Shown here one piece after another: positions 50,728 to 62,559 of a stretch of 64,000 nucleotides of DNA. Origin of the DNA: Chrysomallon squamiferum (taxonomy: Eukaryota; Mollusca; Gastropoda; Neomphalida; Peltospiridae); NCBI GenBank assembly GCA_012295275.1, contig CM022670.1, positions 12,887,083 to 12,951,082 of the forward strand, given 5' to 3'. The notes beneath the pieces are model-generated. The model was not told where the DNA came from, made no database searches, and was given only the letters and a program-made list of their open reading frames with translations. The translations under genes and the position numbers were made by a program. Each line of letters starts with the position of its first letter. The first letter of the stretch is position 1.

Positions 50728-50930
50728 CATGCTTGTCCTTAATGTAAAACTTTCACACATTAGTTTCCCAAACACTCAGTGTTTAGAAGGTAAGTCCTGC
50801 CATGCCTACATATTTCTTTATTTTGTTTTTAAAAAACTAAAAGTAGTTTATTTATTTTATTCTGTACATAAAAAACATAATTAGTTTTAATGTACATGTT
50901 CATCAAAATAAATGTTGTGCTGTTAAATTT
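50728..50930 (+). CDS. MACF1/shot: Possible alternative last exon: four codons, stop, 3' UTR
   Basis: Only 69 bases after the giant-exon donor lies a strong acceptor, CTTTCTAATTTCAG at 50727. In phase 0 the exon reads HACP and stops at TAA (50740-50742). AATAAA at 50907 and a GT-rich stretch follow. Without splicing, the giant exon would also read to a stop at 50719. A protein ending here would keep CH2, plakin and one plectin block but lack the rod. An internal 62-base exon using a GTAAGT donor at 50790 is another possibility, but its phase does not fit. Confidence 0.35.
50907..50912 (+). terminator. Candidate intronic polyadenylation signal AATAAA
   Basis: AATAAA is followed within 20 bases by TGTTGTGCTG, then T-rich sequence, the usual arrangement of a cleavage site. 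AATAAA is frequent by chance in AT-rich introns, so position after the stop is the main support. Confidence 0.35.
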
Positions 50931-51725
50931 GCTTATTTTGTTTTAGTTTTTAATTTCAGTTTACTATTTAGGTTGTTTCACCAGTGATTTATAAATATTT
51001 TTTGAAATAACATAGATAGTGGCTACATCATATGATCATAACATAACAATATTAATACTGGTGAAACAATCTACTAGATAACCATCATTGGGGCATGAAA
51101 TTGAAGGCAGGTAGAAAAGCTGCTTTAAATTCACATAAATAGATTTTCAGACATATTAAGATTTTTCAAATAAGATATTTACTATACATTACAGAGATGA
51201 AAATTGTTCATAATTAACTGCAGCTACTAAATAGAGAAAATTTCATGCCCTGCATTCACTTAAAGTTGCCCATTGCTATTTCTCTTTCAGCATATTAAAT
51301 CTGACTTTCACTAACATTACTGTTGTTGTTGTTTGTTTTTTATTTTACATACTTGTATTTTGTTCTTTGTTTATTGAATCTAAAAACTGGAAAAAATTTA
51401 AATATTATTTTTCCAAATAATAGTAAATTTCTTGTTTTAAATAAATACAAATATTTTGCATAATTATAGACATAATGAAGAAAATAAGCCAAGAATGGCC
51501 ATTTGCTTTGATAACCATTTCCTTTCTGCTTAAGAACACCTTCCACTTGCCCTTGGTAATTCAGCTGATCACCTGCTTTAGTGCCTAATCCATTCAAAAT
51601 TGTTAAAATAATAAGGTGTTCCAGTTTATTCTTCTGTTGTTAAAAATGAATGTAGAAAAAGTAAACACCTGCTTTCACAATGATTAGAACTAAAAGTTAA
51701 TATCACATGTTTTTGTTATGATTGA

Positions 51726-51813
51726 TATATATATATATATATTTATTTATTTATTTATTTATTTTTTATTTATTGTTCTATTTTTGGTTTATTATTTTTT
51801 TTATTATTATTTA

Positions 51814-51883
<70 letters not shown>

Positions 51884-51925
51884 TTTTTTTTTTTTTTTTT
51901 TTTTTATTATTATTATTAATCTTTT
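51726..51925. repeat. Compound TA / TTTA / ATT / poly(T) array
   Basis: Successive simple repeats in one block. The ATT part alone spans about 51818-51881. Confidence 0.97.
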
Positions 51926-52485
51926 AAATTTTTTTTTCCTTGTTAGAAATATTTTACTGTGCTTTATTGTCAGATAGGCAATGTTACTTTTAAGTTTAAT
52001 TGATGAAAAACAAGTTTAAAAAAATAAAAAATGTGTGTGAATGTGTTTGTGTGTATAAAATAATAATAAAAATAATAATAAATTTCTTAATCAGTTTACT
52101 TTAGACTTATAGGTTGGAGTCCAGTTATTGTCTTTGACAAGCCAGACAGTAAACCTTTGTAGCTATTCATTAATTACTAGGGAATCTTGAAAATGTAACT
52201 ATTACTGACTATGTTATGACATTTTTCAGACTTTCACTCATTTCTTTTTTTTTATTTATAAATATATTATATTACGATTTTTGTTTTATTACTGTTCTTT
52301 TATTCAGTATCTAATAATAATAGGATGAAGTATAGAATGAATAGATTTCAAGTATAAAATTAATTCATATACTTTGATTCTTTCATGTATTGTGTAACCA
52401 TAATTATGGCTAGCATGATGTTCTAGCTGGTAAGATAGCAAAATATGTCGCATACATGTATGTTTACAGTATAGTAACTTTGCAG

Positions 52486-55400
52486 GAGAAATCACCAGCA
52501 GATGAAAAGAGTGTATCTGCCATGCAGAAAAGTGATGATAACCAGAACATTAAAACTGATGTTCCAGAAGCTGGAGTATTTTCAGTAAGCAAAGATGTGG
52601 ACAGTGGTTTAGCAGATTCTTACTTTGAAAAGTATAACTTGCCACATTCAGCAGATCATAGCAAGCAAAGTAATGAAAATCTGAATTGTTCTGTAAAAAC
52701 AGAAAATAGTTTGGGTAAAAATAATACTTCTTCCAATCTGTCAGATGGTCATGTTAATGGTGTTAGAGAAAATGTAAAATGCATTCCAATGGTAGATTCC
52801 AGTCATTTCAGAATCATACAAAATGAGGTAGAAGTCTTGTATGGATACACTGAGAACTTACTGTATTGTTTCTGGGATTTTCATGTGGAAAGGCTCATCC
52901 ATCCAAGAAAAGGAACACTTCTTGGTATCCACGAGGCTTTGGAGTGTTGTGTTCTCCCAGAATGTTTGAAAGTGAAGCAGTTTGCTGGTGATGAATGTAT
53001 TACATTAACAGAAGCTGTCATGTCAGGCCAGGTAGACAGGAAAAATGGTAAGGTAGTTGACATGAATACTGGTTATGTTACTTCATTCCATGAAGCTCTA
53101 GAGCAAGGAACTGTTCTTATTGATCCTGACATGTTGACAGAAGCTCAAAATATCATACATTCCATACAGAAACAAATTGGGAGTGGTTTGTACACACTTA
53201 TTTCAAAAGGTGAAGCACGGTCTTCAATTCAAATTATGGACAGAAAAACAGGGAGAAGATTTTCTTTAGCTGAAGGAATTGGATGTTCCTTGATGGACCC
53301 AGAAGATGCTACTGTCAGAGACACAGTTTCTGGAAAACGCCTTTCATGGGATGATGCCAAAAGAGTTGGTATTATTTTAAGCTCAAAACCATTAACTTTG
53401 AAACAAGCCATTGTTTCTTATCTTTTGAACTCAAGTTCAGGTACATTTCTGCAACCAGGTGGATATGGCAAACTCTTGACTTTGAAAGAAATGATAGATG
53501 AAGGGTTTGTGGACCAGAATGTTCAAGAGGTTTTGGCTACTGCAGATGATACCTGGATGACAGTTAGGGATGCCATAGCCTCTGATATTATTGATCCAAT
53601 TCAGGGTAAAGTATTTCACCAAAATGTGGACAAATTTCTTAATTTTCATGATGCTGTTGATGCTGGAATTATTGGCACTAAAATCTCTCACATTCATAGA
53701 AAGTCCATTGTAGGATTTTCAAATGGAGTTGCTGAAAGTCCAAAGGAAATAAAACCACCACATATCCCTGTTAATCTGATTTATGCTATAGAAAATGGAC
53801 TTGTAGATCCAGTAACTAGTGAGGTTTCAAATCATGGGCGTTGGATGTCATTCAGCCAGGCCTACAGGAGAAATGTAATTGAAGTTGAAAACTGCTTTGT
53901 TGTTGACCAATCCTCAGCACTGGTCTATGACTTCATAGAAGCTGCTGACTCTGGTCTTGTTGATGTTTCCAGGGGAACTGTGTTGGATACTCTTCTTGGG
54001 CAGAAATTTTCGGTTTTCGATGCCAAGCAGAGGGGATTGTTGAAGAATTCTAAACAGCCTCTTTTGTCACTCGCTGTAGCTCTGCAGTGTGGTGTGTTTG
54101 ATCCTGAAGAGAAATGTATCCGTGATCCAGTAACAAAACATGCATTATCCATAACCAAAGGAATAGCTGAAGGCATCATTGACCCCTCATCTAAACTAAC
54201 AATTCCATCAGCTGGTCAACAGATAACATTACAGCAAGTAATTTCTAGTGGCTCGCTAAACATAGATAATTTAGATCTTGTCTTTCCAGATGGTAAAAAA
54301 TTTACTCTGGTAGAAACATTGGGCATGCCAAGAAGAAGATCCTCAGTTCTACCTCGTTTTAACAGAAAGTCTAGTTTGACTTTGGATGAAGCCATTACCA
54401 GGGGTATTTATGATCCTCTTACAAATTCAGTTAGATCCAAGGATAAAGGTTTTGTTCCACTGCCAGAAGCTTTAGAAAATGATCTGATTCATACTGATTC
54501 ATTAGTACGAGATCCTTTTAGTGGAGATATTCTCAATTTGGGAGAAGCCTTGGAGAAACGGATTATTGATCCTGAATCTGGTAAAATGCTGGATTCTAGT
54601 GGCCAGGCCATTGCTTTGAATTTTGCTCTTGATAAAGGTCTGATATTGAAATCTAAGGCTCCACTAAATCTGTCTCTCTCAGAGACTCTTGATGAAGGAC
54701 TCTTCAGTGCTGAAAATAACAAATTTGTAAATCCAGACACCAATGAAGAAATAGACTTTGCTACTGCTCTGTCTCTTGGGATGATAGATCCTTCATTGGT
54801 AAAGGTTAGGACACCTGCACAGGAATCTTGTTAAATTTTGAATCTGCTGTAAGTAATGGGCTGATTGACCTAGAACAAGGAACCTGTCTAGATACTGAAG
54901 CAAATGAAAATTTCAGCATTATTGATGCACTGGATAGGGGAATTATTGTTGATACAACTAATCAACCATCTGTATCACTTCAAGAAGCCATTGATGAAGG
55001 AATACTGGATGTAGAAACCTGTACTTTCAGAGATCTTGCCAGTGGATTTTCAGTACATCTGGAAGATGCCATGGAATCTGGACTGCTGGACAGAATGTCC
55101 GTTTCAGTTAGAGACATTAGGACAAATACATTATTGACTTTGGATGGTGCAGTTAATCTTGGAATTGTCGATCCTGTTACAGGTTCATATACTTGTCTTG
55201 ATTCTGATGAGGTGCTAACATTTAAGCAGGCACTGGATAAAGGTATGATATTCAGTGAGTGCTTTGAGATTGAAAATACCCTTACAGAAGCTATCAAGCA
55301 AGGAAAGTACAGTGAGAACACTGGAATGTTTACTGAGCCCTCAACAGGAAGAGTCCGAGATTTGAAGGAGGTGGTTTCTGAAGGAGTGTTTTATATAGAA

Positions 55401-58400
55401 ACTTTGAGAGTTCTTGATAAAGGAAACAAAAAGCTTCTTTCCTTTAAAGAAGCAGTACACAGTAAAATCATTGATGCCAGGCATGCACTTGTAGTAGATT
55501 CAGAAACTAGTGAGATGTTCAGCTTGAAAGAAGCTTTAGACAAAGGCCTTCTTCAAGAGAGCCTTGATAATTTATCTCTTTCTCTCAAGCAAGCAGTGGA
55601 CACTGGCTTATTAAATATCAATGAAGGAAAGATCATTGATCCTCTGTCCAAACAACATCTGTCATTGGAAACTGCTATAGAAATAGGTGTAATCAACATT
55701 TCCTCAGTTTTAATTAGATCTCCTGATAAAGAGACTTTTGAACCTCTTATTGAAGCTCTGAATAATGGTACTGTTACCATCAAAGACACTAACATTGTAT
55801 TTGAACCTAAGGGATTCAGAGCTGATGTCAGAACAGCTTTCGATAACAACACTCTCCTTGATAAACCTGTAAGTGGGCTTCCTCTTGCTGATGCCTTCCA
55901 AATAGGACTTTACAACAATGATATTCAACGCTTTTGGAATCCTGTCACTGGAGACTACTTGACTCTTCATGAAGCAATCATTGAGAAGCTCATCGATGCT
56001 GATGTTCCTCAGGTCATTGTCCCAGATGTTGGAGTATTTTCACTAAGGGAAGCTATGGACAATGGTCTAATAGATCCTCACACTGGAAAGTATATAGCTT
56101 CGGAATTGCCTCTCTCACTTGGAGATGCTATAGAATCTGGAAGACTGATCCTGTCAGCTAAATTAAACATAAGTGTTTTGTCAGTCAGTGGAAGCAGTAC
56201 GTCAATAAGCAGTTTGTCTTCTGTTACCCAACATGATCTGTCTGTAAGTGATGGAAGTAAGAAAAGCAGTCAGAGTAATTTGATAAGTAGTTCTAAACTT
56301 CCTGATGTTGATGAAACTAAAAGAAAATCTGATTCTACATGTGCAGAAAGAAATGGTACCTCAAAGAATGCAGCCAACCAGTCAGATCACAATGAAAACT
56401 TAACTATTCCTAAAGCTGATCATATAGAAAATTTTCAGAATGAATTGCTACCTGAAGTTAATTTACCACAAGAGGTAGCAGATAGTGGAACTAAAAAAGA
56501 AAAACAAGTCAAGCCTACTGTTGGACATGATATAAAAGAACGTATTTCTTCATCAGATATGATTCATACTGGGTCCACAGTTAAGATTTCCGAACAACAT
56601 GCTACTACAAACTGTCAGCTGAAAGAACAGGCGAAGCAGGAAACAGAAAACAATACATGGACAAATCAGGAGACTAAATGTTCTTTAAAAGAGCAAGTAC
56701 ATGAATCTGATAATGGTATGATGACAAGAATGAATATCAGCTGTCCATTAAAAGAACAGATTCAGGAAAAAACTGATAGTGATATGAGTACAAGTAAAGG
56801 GAAACATGATCCATTAAATGAACCATCTTTGGAAAATTTAGATAATGATGTAGAAACAAGCATGTCAAAACAGTGTCTGTTTGAAAAACAGTCATTGGAG
56901 AAAACAGATAATGCTAAATGGACAAGCAAGGTCTCAGCTGAAGATTCCAAATCAAATGAGCAATTTAAAGAATTGTTTGACTCATACAAAATTACAGACA
57001 CTCTTATCAGTGATGACAAAGGGTATAAAAGAAGTTTTAGTTCCCCTTGCACTGTACCTGATGATTTCTCTTCTGACTTGACTAATGTAGCTTGGAGTCC
57101 AACAACTAAAGAACTATCTGCCTCACTAGACTCCCTAATTCAAAATGCAGTCAAGAGTCAGCAGTGGTCAGAGAAACCTTTGCCTTTGTTTGAATTCATA
57201 CAAAATCCTGTTTCCTCTGAAGGAGAACCAGTGTTTCAAAATCCTCAAACAGGTTCAACATATACACTGAGAGAAGCTATTCAAAATAATGTTTTGGATC
57301 TATCTGGAAATGTCATCTCTCCAATAAGCAAGCAGCCAGTTTCACTAGAAGAAGCCATTTCATCTGGTATTATAGACCCTATTACAGGCATGTATCAAGA
57401 CACAGCATCTCAGAAGTGGTTAACCCTTCAACAAGCCAAAGATGTTGGTTATATTTATAAGGAAAAAGAAACCAATAAAACTCCTATTGAGATTTACATA
57501 GAAGAAATTCTCTCTGATTCATCTTCATCAGGGAAACAGAAGTTGGAAGAGGCATTTTCAAGTGGCCTTTTACATCGCTTCAACTCCCAAGTAATTGATC
57601 TTGACAACCAGCCTATTACCCTGCGTAGAGCTGCCAGCCTTGGAATGATTGATGTCAAAAGTGGTGAATTCAAAAACCAGCAGACTGGAGAGTGTATGTC
57701 AGTAGCAGATGCTGTAGAGAAAGGCTTTATTCTTCATCCCAAAGGACTCTCTCTGTATAGCTCCATTGATCAGGGTCTTTATTCAGGAAAAACTGGTAAA
57801 TTTTATGACCCAATTTCTAAGGAAGATAAGTGTCTCAAAGATCTGATAACAAATGAAGTTATCAGTGATATTTGCATTGAAATCCGTGACATGTCACATG
57901 ACAGCATTATATCTCTCAAGGAGGCTATTAAGAGAAAAATTATTGACCATGTTGATGGTGTGTATGTGAACAGAAGTGAAGGAAAGAGATACAATTTTAT
58001 TGATGCTATTGCTGCTGGGCTAATTGTTAGTAATAGCACCAGAGAAGGTCTGTCAGATACATCTGTTATGAAGAAACAAAATGCTCTTTACCCCAGTTCT
58101 GCTTTCTCAGATCCAAGAGCTGTTCCTTTCAGACCAGTTCTACCCCCAAAACCAGCTCTGCCATCTAAACAGATTTCTAAACCTGACAGCACTGATGAAG
58201 AACAGAATAAATCAAAAGAGAGATCAGCACAGGTTGAAGGCATATCTGTTCCTTTACATAATTACTCAGAAAAGATTATGCATAATTTGAATTCAGTGAA
58301 TAATAAACCTGAACAGAAGTTTAGAGAAGGCAAACTAAGAAGATCAGACATATTGGAATCAGATGACACCATAACTGATCCAGTGGAGACTTGGCAAGAA

Positions 58401-60446
58401 AAACAGCCAAAGAAAGTTAAAGGAAACAAAGTTACAACTTCAGTCCTTCAACCAGGTTCTATTCCAGATCAGTCCACTGTGTCTGGGACAAAAGATTCTT
58501 ACAGCTTTAATAATGTTGAGTCCCACAGAATTACATCAGTTGGCCCATCAAAAGGATATGCAATTTCAAAAGATAGTGTACCTAAAGTAGCAAAAGACAA
58601 TACAATTAAAAATGAATTGACAGTGAATACTTCAGAACCTGTAAGACAGTCAGATAAAAACACAGAACAGTTCGGATCACCAAAATATGTTGATGAGTTA
58701 GATAATATTTCTAGGAAGAAATCTGGAATGTCTTTGTCAGAAATAAAACCTCATTCATCTCTGCCACACAAAATTCCCCAAACATCTGCCAAAGCAGATG
58801 ATTCTCAACCAGTTTATCCAGAAGAGATTTCATCATTGTCAGAAACACTTCTTCAGCCAATTGACTCAGAGATGAAACCTTATTCACATGCATCTGAGAT
58901 TAAGGTACAGTCTGGAGAATATTTCAAGAAACCACCAAGTCAGATCTATGAAGAAAATTCAGGAAAAGTAAATAGTAGTGTGTTGAATACAGAGCAGCAA
59001 ATAAACCAAGATTCTTCATTAAAGCCAGGAATTGCATGGTCTGATTCTCTTGCTGGTAATGTAAAAGAAAATATTCAAATGAACTTTGATTCCAAGAAAG
59101 AGCCTGCCATGGAATATATCTCAGGTGCAATTTCTGCTTCCATGACAAAGGCAGGGGCCAGACCAACTTTACCTCCAAAGCCAAGTAATCTGAAATCAGT
59201 GGCTACATTAAGTCAAGAAAATGTTTCACAGGACAAAGAAAAGATTAAATCACTGGTTAATGACAATAATATTGTAAAATCTGAATATCTAAAGAGTAAT
59301 GCTGGATTTTCAGAAAGTGATGAAGTGAAGCATGAAACAAGTTTTACACAAATGACAGAATTCATCAAAGATAAAGTAGATTATAAGGATAAGGAACAAT
59401 CTGATCATATTGATACTAACAAAGCAAAAAAGTATGTAGATGTTTTTCAAGGTAGCTGTGAATCCAGCTTAGAAACTAATAAACCTAAAGGTAGATCAGA
59501 TTTGAAAAAGACTGGCAAAACTGAAGAAGACAGTTACAGAACAGGAAAGTCTGACAGACTAGTTGACAGAAGTGAAGCCAAAGATCTTAATGGTGGTGAA
59601 ATCAAAGATGAGCATAATATTGCCAGATTTGATGAAAAGAAACCTGAAAGAAATACTAATGCAGTCAATTCTGAAAAACATAATGCAAACAGGAATAAAT
59701 TGTCTTTTGATGATTCTGACAAAGAGTTAAAAAATGTGTTTGCAACTCCAGCTGATGATAATAATAAAATTTCTTCAGCTCAAAACAGGAACTGCATTTC
59801 CAAAACTGAATTGCCCATGTCTGAAGAAAATGCACTTTCTCTTGAGAGTTTCTTAACATTTGGAGATGTTAAAATTGGAGCCAATACAGATCCTGAAAAA
59901 TCTGATCTACAGAAAACTCCTGTCCATAAATCTTTGGAATTTAATGATTCAACAACTACATATTCTGATCAACAGTATGACAAAAATCAGAAAGTAAAAT
60001 CTGATAAGCTTTCACTGGAATCTAAAGTCTCTGACATCAGACAAACAACAGAAGAAGTTAACTCAGCTGATATTAAGCTACTAGATGATTTGAAAGAAAA
60101 CTCAGTTCCTTCTGCTCCAAAAAGAAAAGGAATGGTTAACAGGACTGTAAGATTCAAAGGAGTGGAGCCTTGTGATTCATCAGATGATCAGAATGAGAAA
60201 GATTTTCCTCACAATGAGAATGTATCCCCTGGTTACAAAGATCCTCTATCTGAAAACCATAATGACTCACCTCTAACACCTAGACCATCTGACCTCAGTC
60301 TGAACAGGTCCTTGACAGATAGTTTCAAGATGAATTCAAAAGAAGACAGTGATGTCAGCACTCCTGAAATGGAAGCCACAAGACTAACAGATATTCTTCT
60401 CAAGATGAATGTCAAGGCTGGAATGACTGCCAGGGAAAGGAGAAAG
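52486..60446 (+). CDS. MACF1/shot: Giant plectin-repeat exon 2 with one-base frame break near 54828
   Basis: From TTGCAG to AGAAAG|GTACTT, 7,961 bases, one short of a multiple of three. It is open in one frame to a TAA at 54832 and then open in the -1 frame from 54828 to the end. Entry, exit and both halves otherwise agree with phase 0-0. Order: acidic linker (to about 52900), about 41 plectin-type units to 56150, a Ser/Lys/Glu-rich linker with a 22-residue tandem repeat (56613-56940), about 10 more units (57200-58040), then an 800-residue disordered tail. The tail has two PxxPxK motifs (58132-58155, 59159-59182) and ends LLKMNVKAGMTARERRK. Inclusion or skipping preserves the downstream frame apart from the break. 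Confidence 0.93.
54820..54836 (+). pseudogene. Single-base frame break inside giant exon 2
   Basis: Upstream frame reads TPAQESC then stop. The -1 frame reads LLNFESAVSNGLID, a normal plectin unit, for 1,870 more codons. The plectin motif continues without a gap, so one base, probably a T in TCTTGTTA, is missing. This is a break in this copy of the sequence, not evidence that the gene is dead. Confidence 0.85.
56613..56940 (+). repeat. In-frame tandem repeat of 63-66 bases in the linker of giant exon 2
   Basis: Five units start at 56613, 56679, 56742, 56808 and 56874. The encoded pattern is C.LKEQ..E..D..M.TS...K, 21-22 residues per unit, for example CPLKEQIQEKTDSDMSTSKG. Indel lengths are multiples of three, so the frame is under constraint. 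Confidence 0.8.
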
Positions 60447-60473
60447 GTACTTGGCATGATGAATATGGTTTGA
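60447..60473 (+). CDS. MACF1/shot: Possible read-through end of the plectin isoform (VLGMMNMV stop)
   Basis: If the weak donor at 60447 is ignored, the second giant exon continues eight codons to TGA at 60471-60473. AATAAA lies at 60923. A protein ending here would be a full plakin-type isoform without the spectrin rod, like BPAG1e or VAB-10A. Confidence 0.4.
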   Translation, partial: VLGMMNMV

Positions 60474-60922
60474 ATTCCCTGTTCTAGATAGCAGCATTGA
60501 CTTCTGGATTTTTTAAACTGCTTGGAATGTTGGATCTTTTAAAATAATCTTTGTAGTACTGATCTAATGGTTTTTGTGAAGACTTTTTCGTGTTTTTTCC
60601 CAAATGTTGATAACCTTGAAAAATATCTAACCATGATGATGCATGGTGTGGTTTTAAAACAGCCTGACTTATTTTTTTTCAGATATTTTTAAATATTTGC
60701 TTTTCAAATGTAGTTCTAAAATGATACAGTTAACTTGTTAGTTACAAGATAACAGCATGAATTTTTTGAAAAATTCTATTGACATTTTACATCTTCCATA
60801 CAGCATGAGATGAAGTGTTTAATCTTTAGATTGTTTTTGAGAAATACATTAGTATTTTGTGCATGACATATCTGATTAAAATATGATTTTATTGATGCAT
60901 TATCTTATAAAGAAGAAAAAAG

Positions 60923-60928
60923 AATAAA
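60923..60928 (+). terminator. Candidate polyadenylation signal AATAAA
   Basis: First AATAAA after the TGA at 60471, 450 bases downstream. The sequence between looks like a 3' UTR. The downstream GT-rich element (AGTGTGCTTT, about 25 bases on) is modest. Confidence 0.35.
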
Positions 60929-62412
60929 AGTAAGAAATAACAAACAATAGTGTGCTTTAACCACAAGATGATAAAAGCACATTAGTAAGTTGTATATTAT
61001 ATTGTTACAAGTGACCATTTCACTCAATTGTTTTAATATTTTTTTATAATTACTCCTTTGTCTGATAAATCTTGAGATGCAGCATTTATGTGTGTGTACA
61101 CGTACTGAATGTAAATTCTTGTTATTTAAAATGTTGTTGTTTTTTTTCATTTTATTAATTTGTTTTATTATTATTATTATTTTTTTTTTTTTCATTTTTA
61201 TTGTTGTTGAAGAAGAAAAATCATTTAATTAAATCTAATCTTATAGTAATTTAATGTTAATATTTGAATAAAAATCATATTACCAAATGGTTGGCCTTTA
61301 TATTCGTTTAGATCTTCTAGTAATAACAAAAAATATATATATATATTTATAATTTCTTTCTTTTTTATTTCTTTTTTTTTTTTTGATGACATGGGAGTTA
61401 TTACATTTGTATCATTTATTTTATAATTAAAACCATGTTTATAGGATGATTGTTTTTGTTAACTTGCTAGTATGTTTCTTAATATAATTGAATATTTTAA
61501 CATTTTTCTCTGCATTTCCTTTTCTTTTTCTTTCACTTTCTCCTCAGTCTGTCCTCATTTTTCTTCATTCTTTTCTATAATCTTTTACAATTATCTTTTA
61601 TACCATTCTAGTTATCTGTAAGTTTATCTTTTACATCTCTTCATTCTCTTATATTAATTTATTAAATGGCTGAAGCATTATTAGATTGTTAAAAAAAAAA
61701 AAAAAAAAAAAAAATTACAAATCCCTTTCAAAGATTTTTATTAGAGAAGACTAAAAATATATTCTTGTCTTTACTTATCACCACAGTGGTGCAATAATTG
61801 TTCAGTCTGTTTCTTTGTGTTTTATTGCATTTTACTTCTACAAGTCTTTGTATTAGAAATATTTTAAAATATATGTATTCACAATTGCACAAATGTGTTT
61901 ATTTTGATATTATTTGCAAATATTTTTGTTCTGAACTTATCAAAACTGTGCTGTGTAGTGTGTGCATCAGTGTTTTTGTATTTATCTTATCTTGTTGCAT
62001 GTGTATTATTATTGCAGATAATTCATAAATTGTAGTAAGTTTCAAGTCTTGTTGAATTTAATGATTACCAATTTAACATTTCAGATTTATTTTATTTTAT
62101 GTTAATAATTATTTGGAATTGACTGCAAGTTCTAGTGTTTTTTTAGTTTTGTTTTTTAATAAGATTTTCAAAAAAATGTTAATCATTTTGTTACTGTTAA
62201 TCATTTTGTTACTTATATATGTGCAAAATTATTTTTAAAACTTAAATATTTAAAGGACTACTTTTTTATTTTCTTTAGTTTGAAATGTTCCAGCTTTTTG
62301 AATATTTAAAACAAATGGTCAATAACTATACCCTAATACTGATTTTATTTATTTATTTATTTATCTTTGTATTATGAACGCTAATTCAAAAATTGATTCA
62401 CATGTTCTTTAG

Positions 62413-62559
62413 GGCCGTCTTGTCGATTCTTACGACAAATTATTCCAGGAATTGAAAACAGAAATATCCAAAGTTGGAGATCTTGAACGAATACTCAAAG
62501 ATGATCATCAGATTGGAGATGAAGGATATCAAGTCAAAAGTCACCTGGAAACTCAGAAG
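62413..62559 (+). CDS. MACF1/shot: First spectrin-rod exon
   Basis: Forty-nine codons, phase 0-0, GRLVDSYDKLFQELKTEISK onward to VKSHLETQK. It has spectrin-repeat heptad character and no plectin motif. It joins RERRK of giant exon 2 or, when that is skipped, DVDVQ at 38862. Confidence 0.92.

Larger units (their letters stand above)
50659..52485. other. Intron between the two giant exons
   Basis: Starts GTGAGT and ends ACTTTGCAG. Its first 250 bases hold a possible alternative last exon. The centre has TA, TTTA and ATT arrays with a poly(T) (51726-51925). Nothing else coding was seen. Confidence 0.85.
60447..62412. other. Intron, or alternative 3' UTR followed by intron
   Basis: The donor GTACTT is weak. 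The first 480 bases are of ordinary complexity without microsatellites, like a 3' UTR. The remainder has ATT, T and A arrays (61162-61191, 61691-61714). It ends TTCTTTAG before the rod exon. Confidence 0.8.

Noticed and set aside
50728-50789. The 62-base segment as an internal cassette exon
   Set aside because: Both splice sites are good, but 62 bases would break the frame and phase 0 meets a stop after four codons. A terminal exon fits better.
54805-54822. An 18-base intron (GTTAGG to CACAG) as an explanation of the frame break
   Set aside because: Too short to splice, and since 18 is divisible by three it would not change the frame; the stop at 54832 would remain.
54820-54836. Programmed -1 ribosomal frameshifting
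   Set aside because: The direction fits, but the codons GAA TCT TGT TAA contain no X XXY YYZ slippery heptamer. A missing base is simpler.
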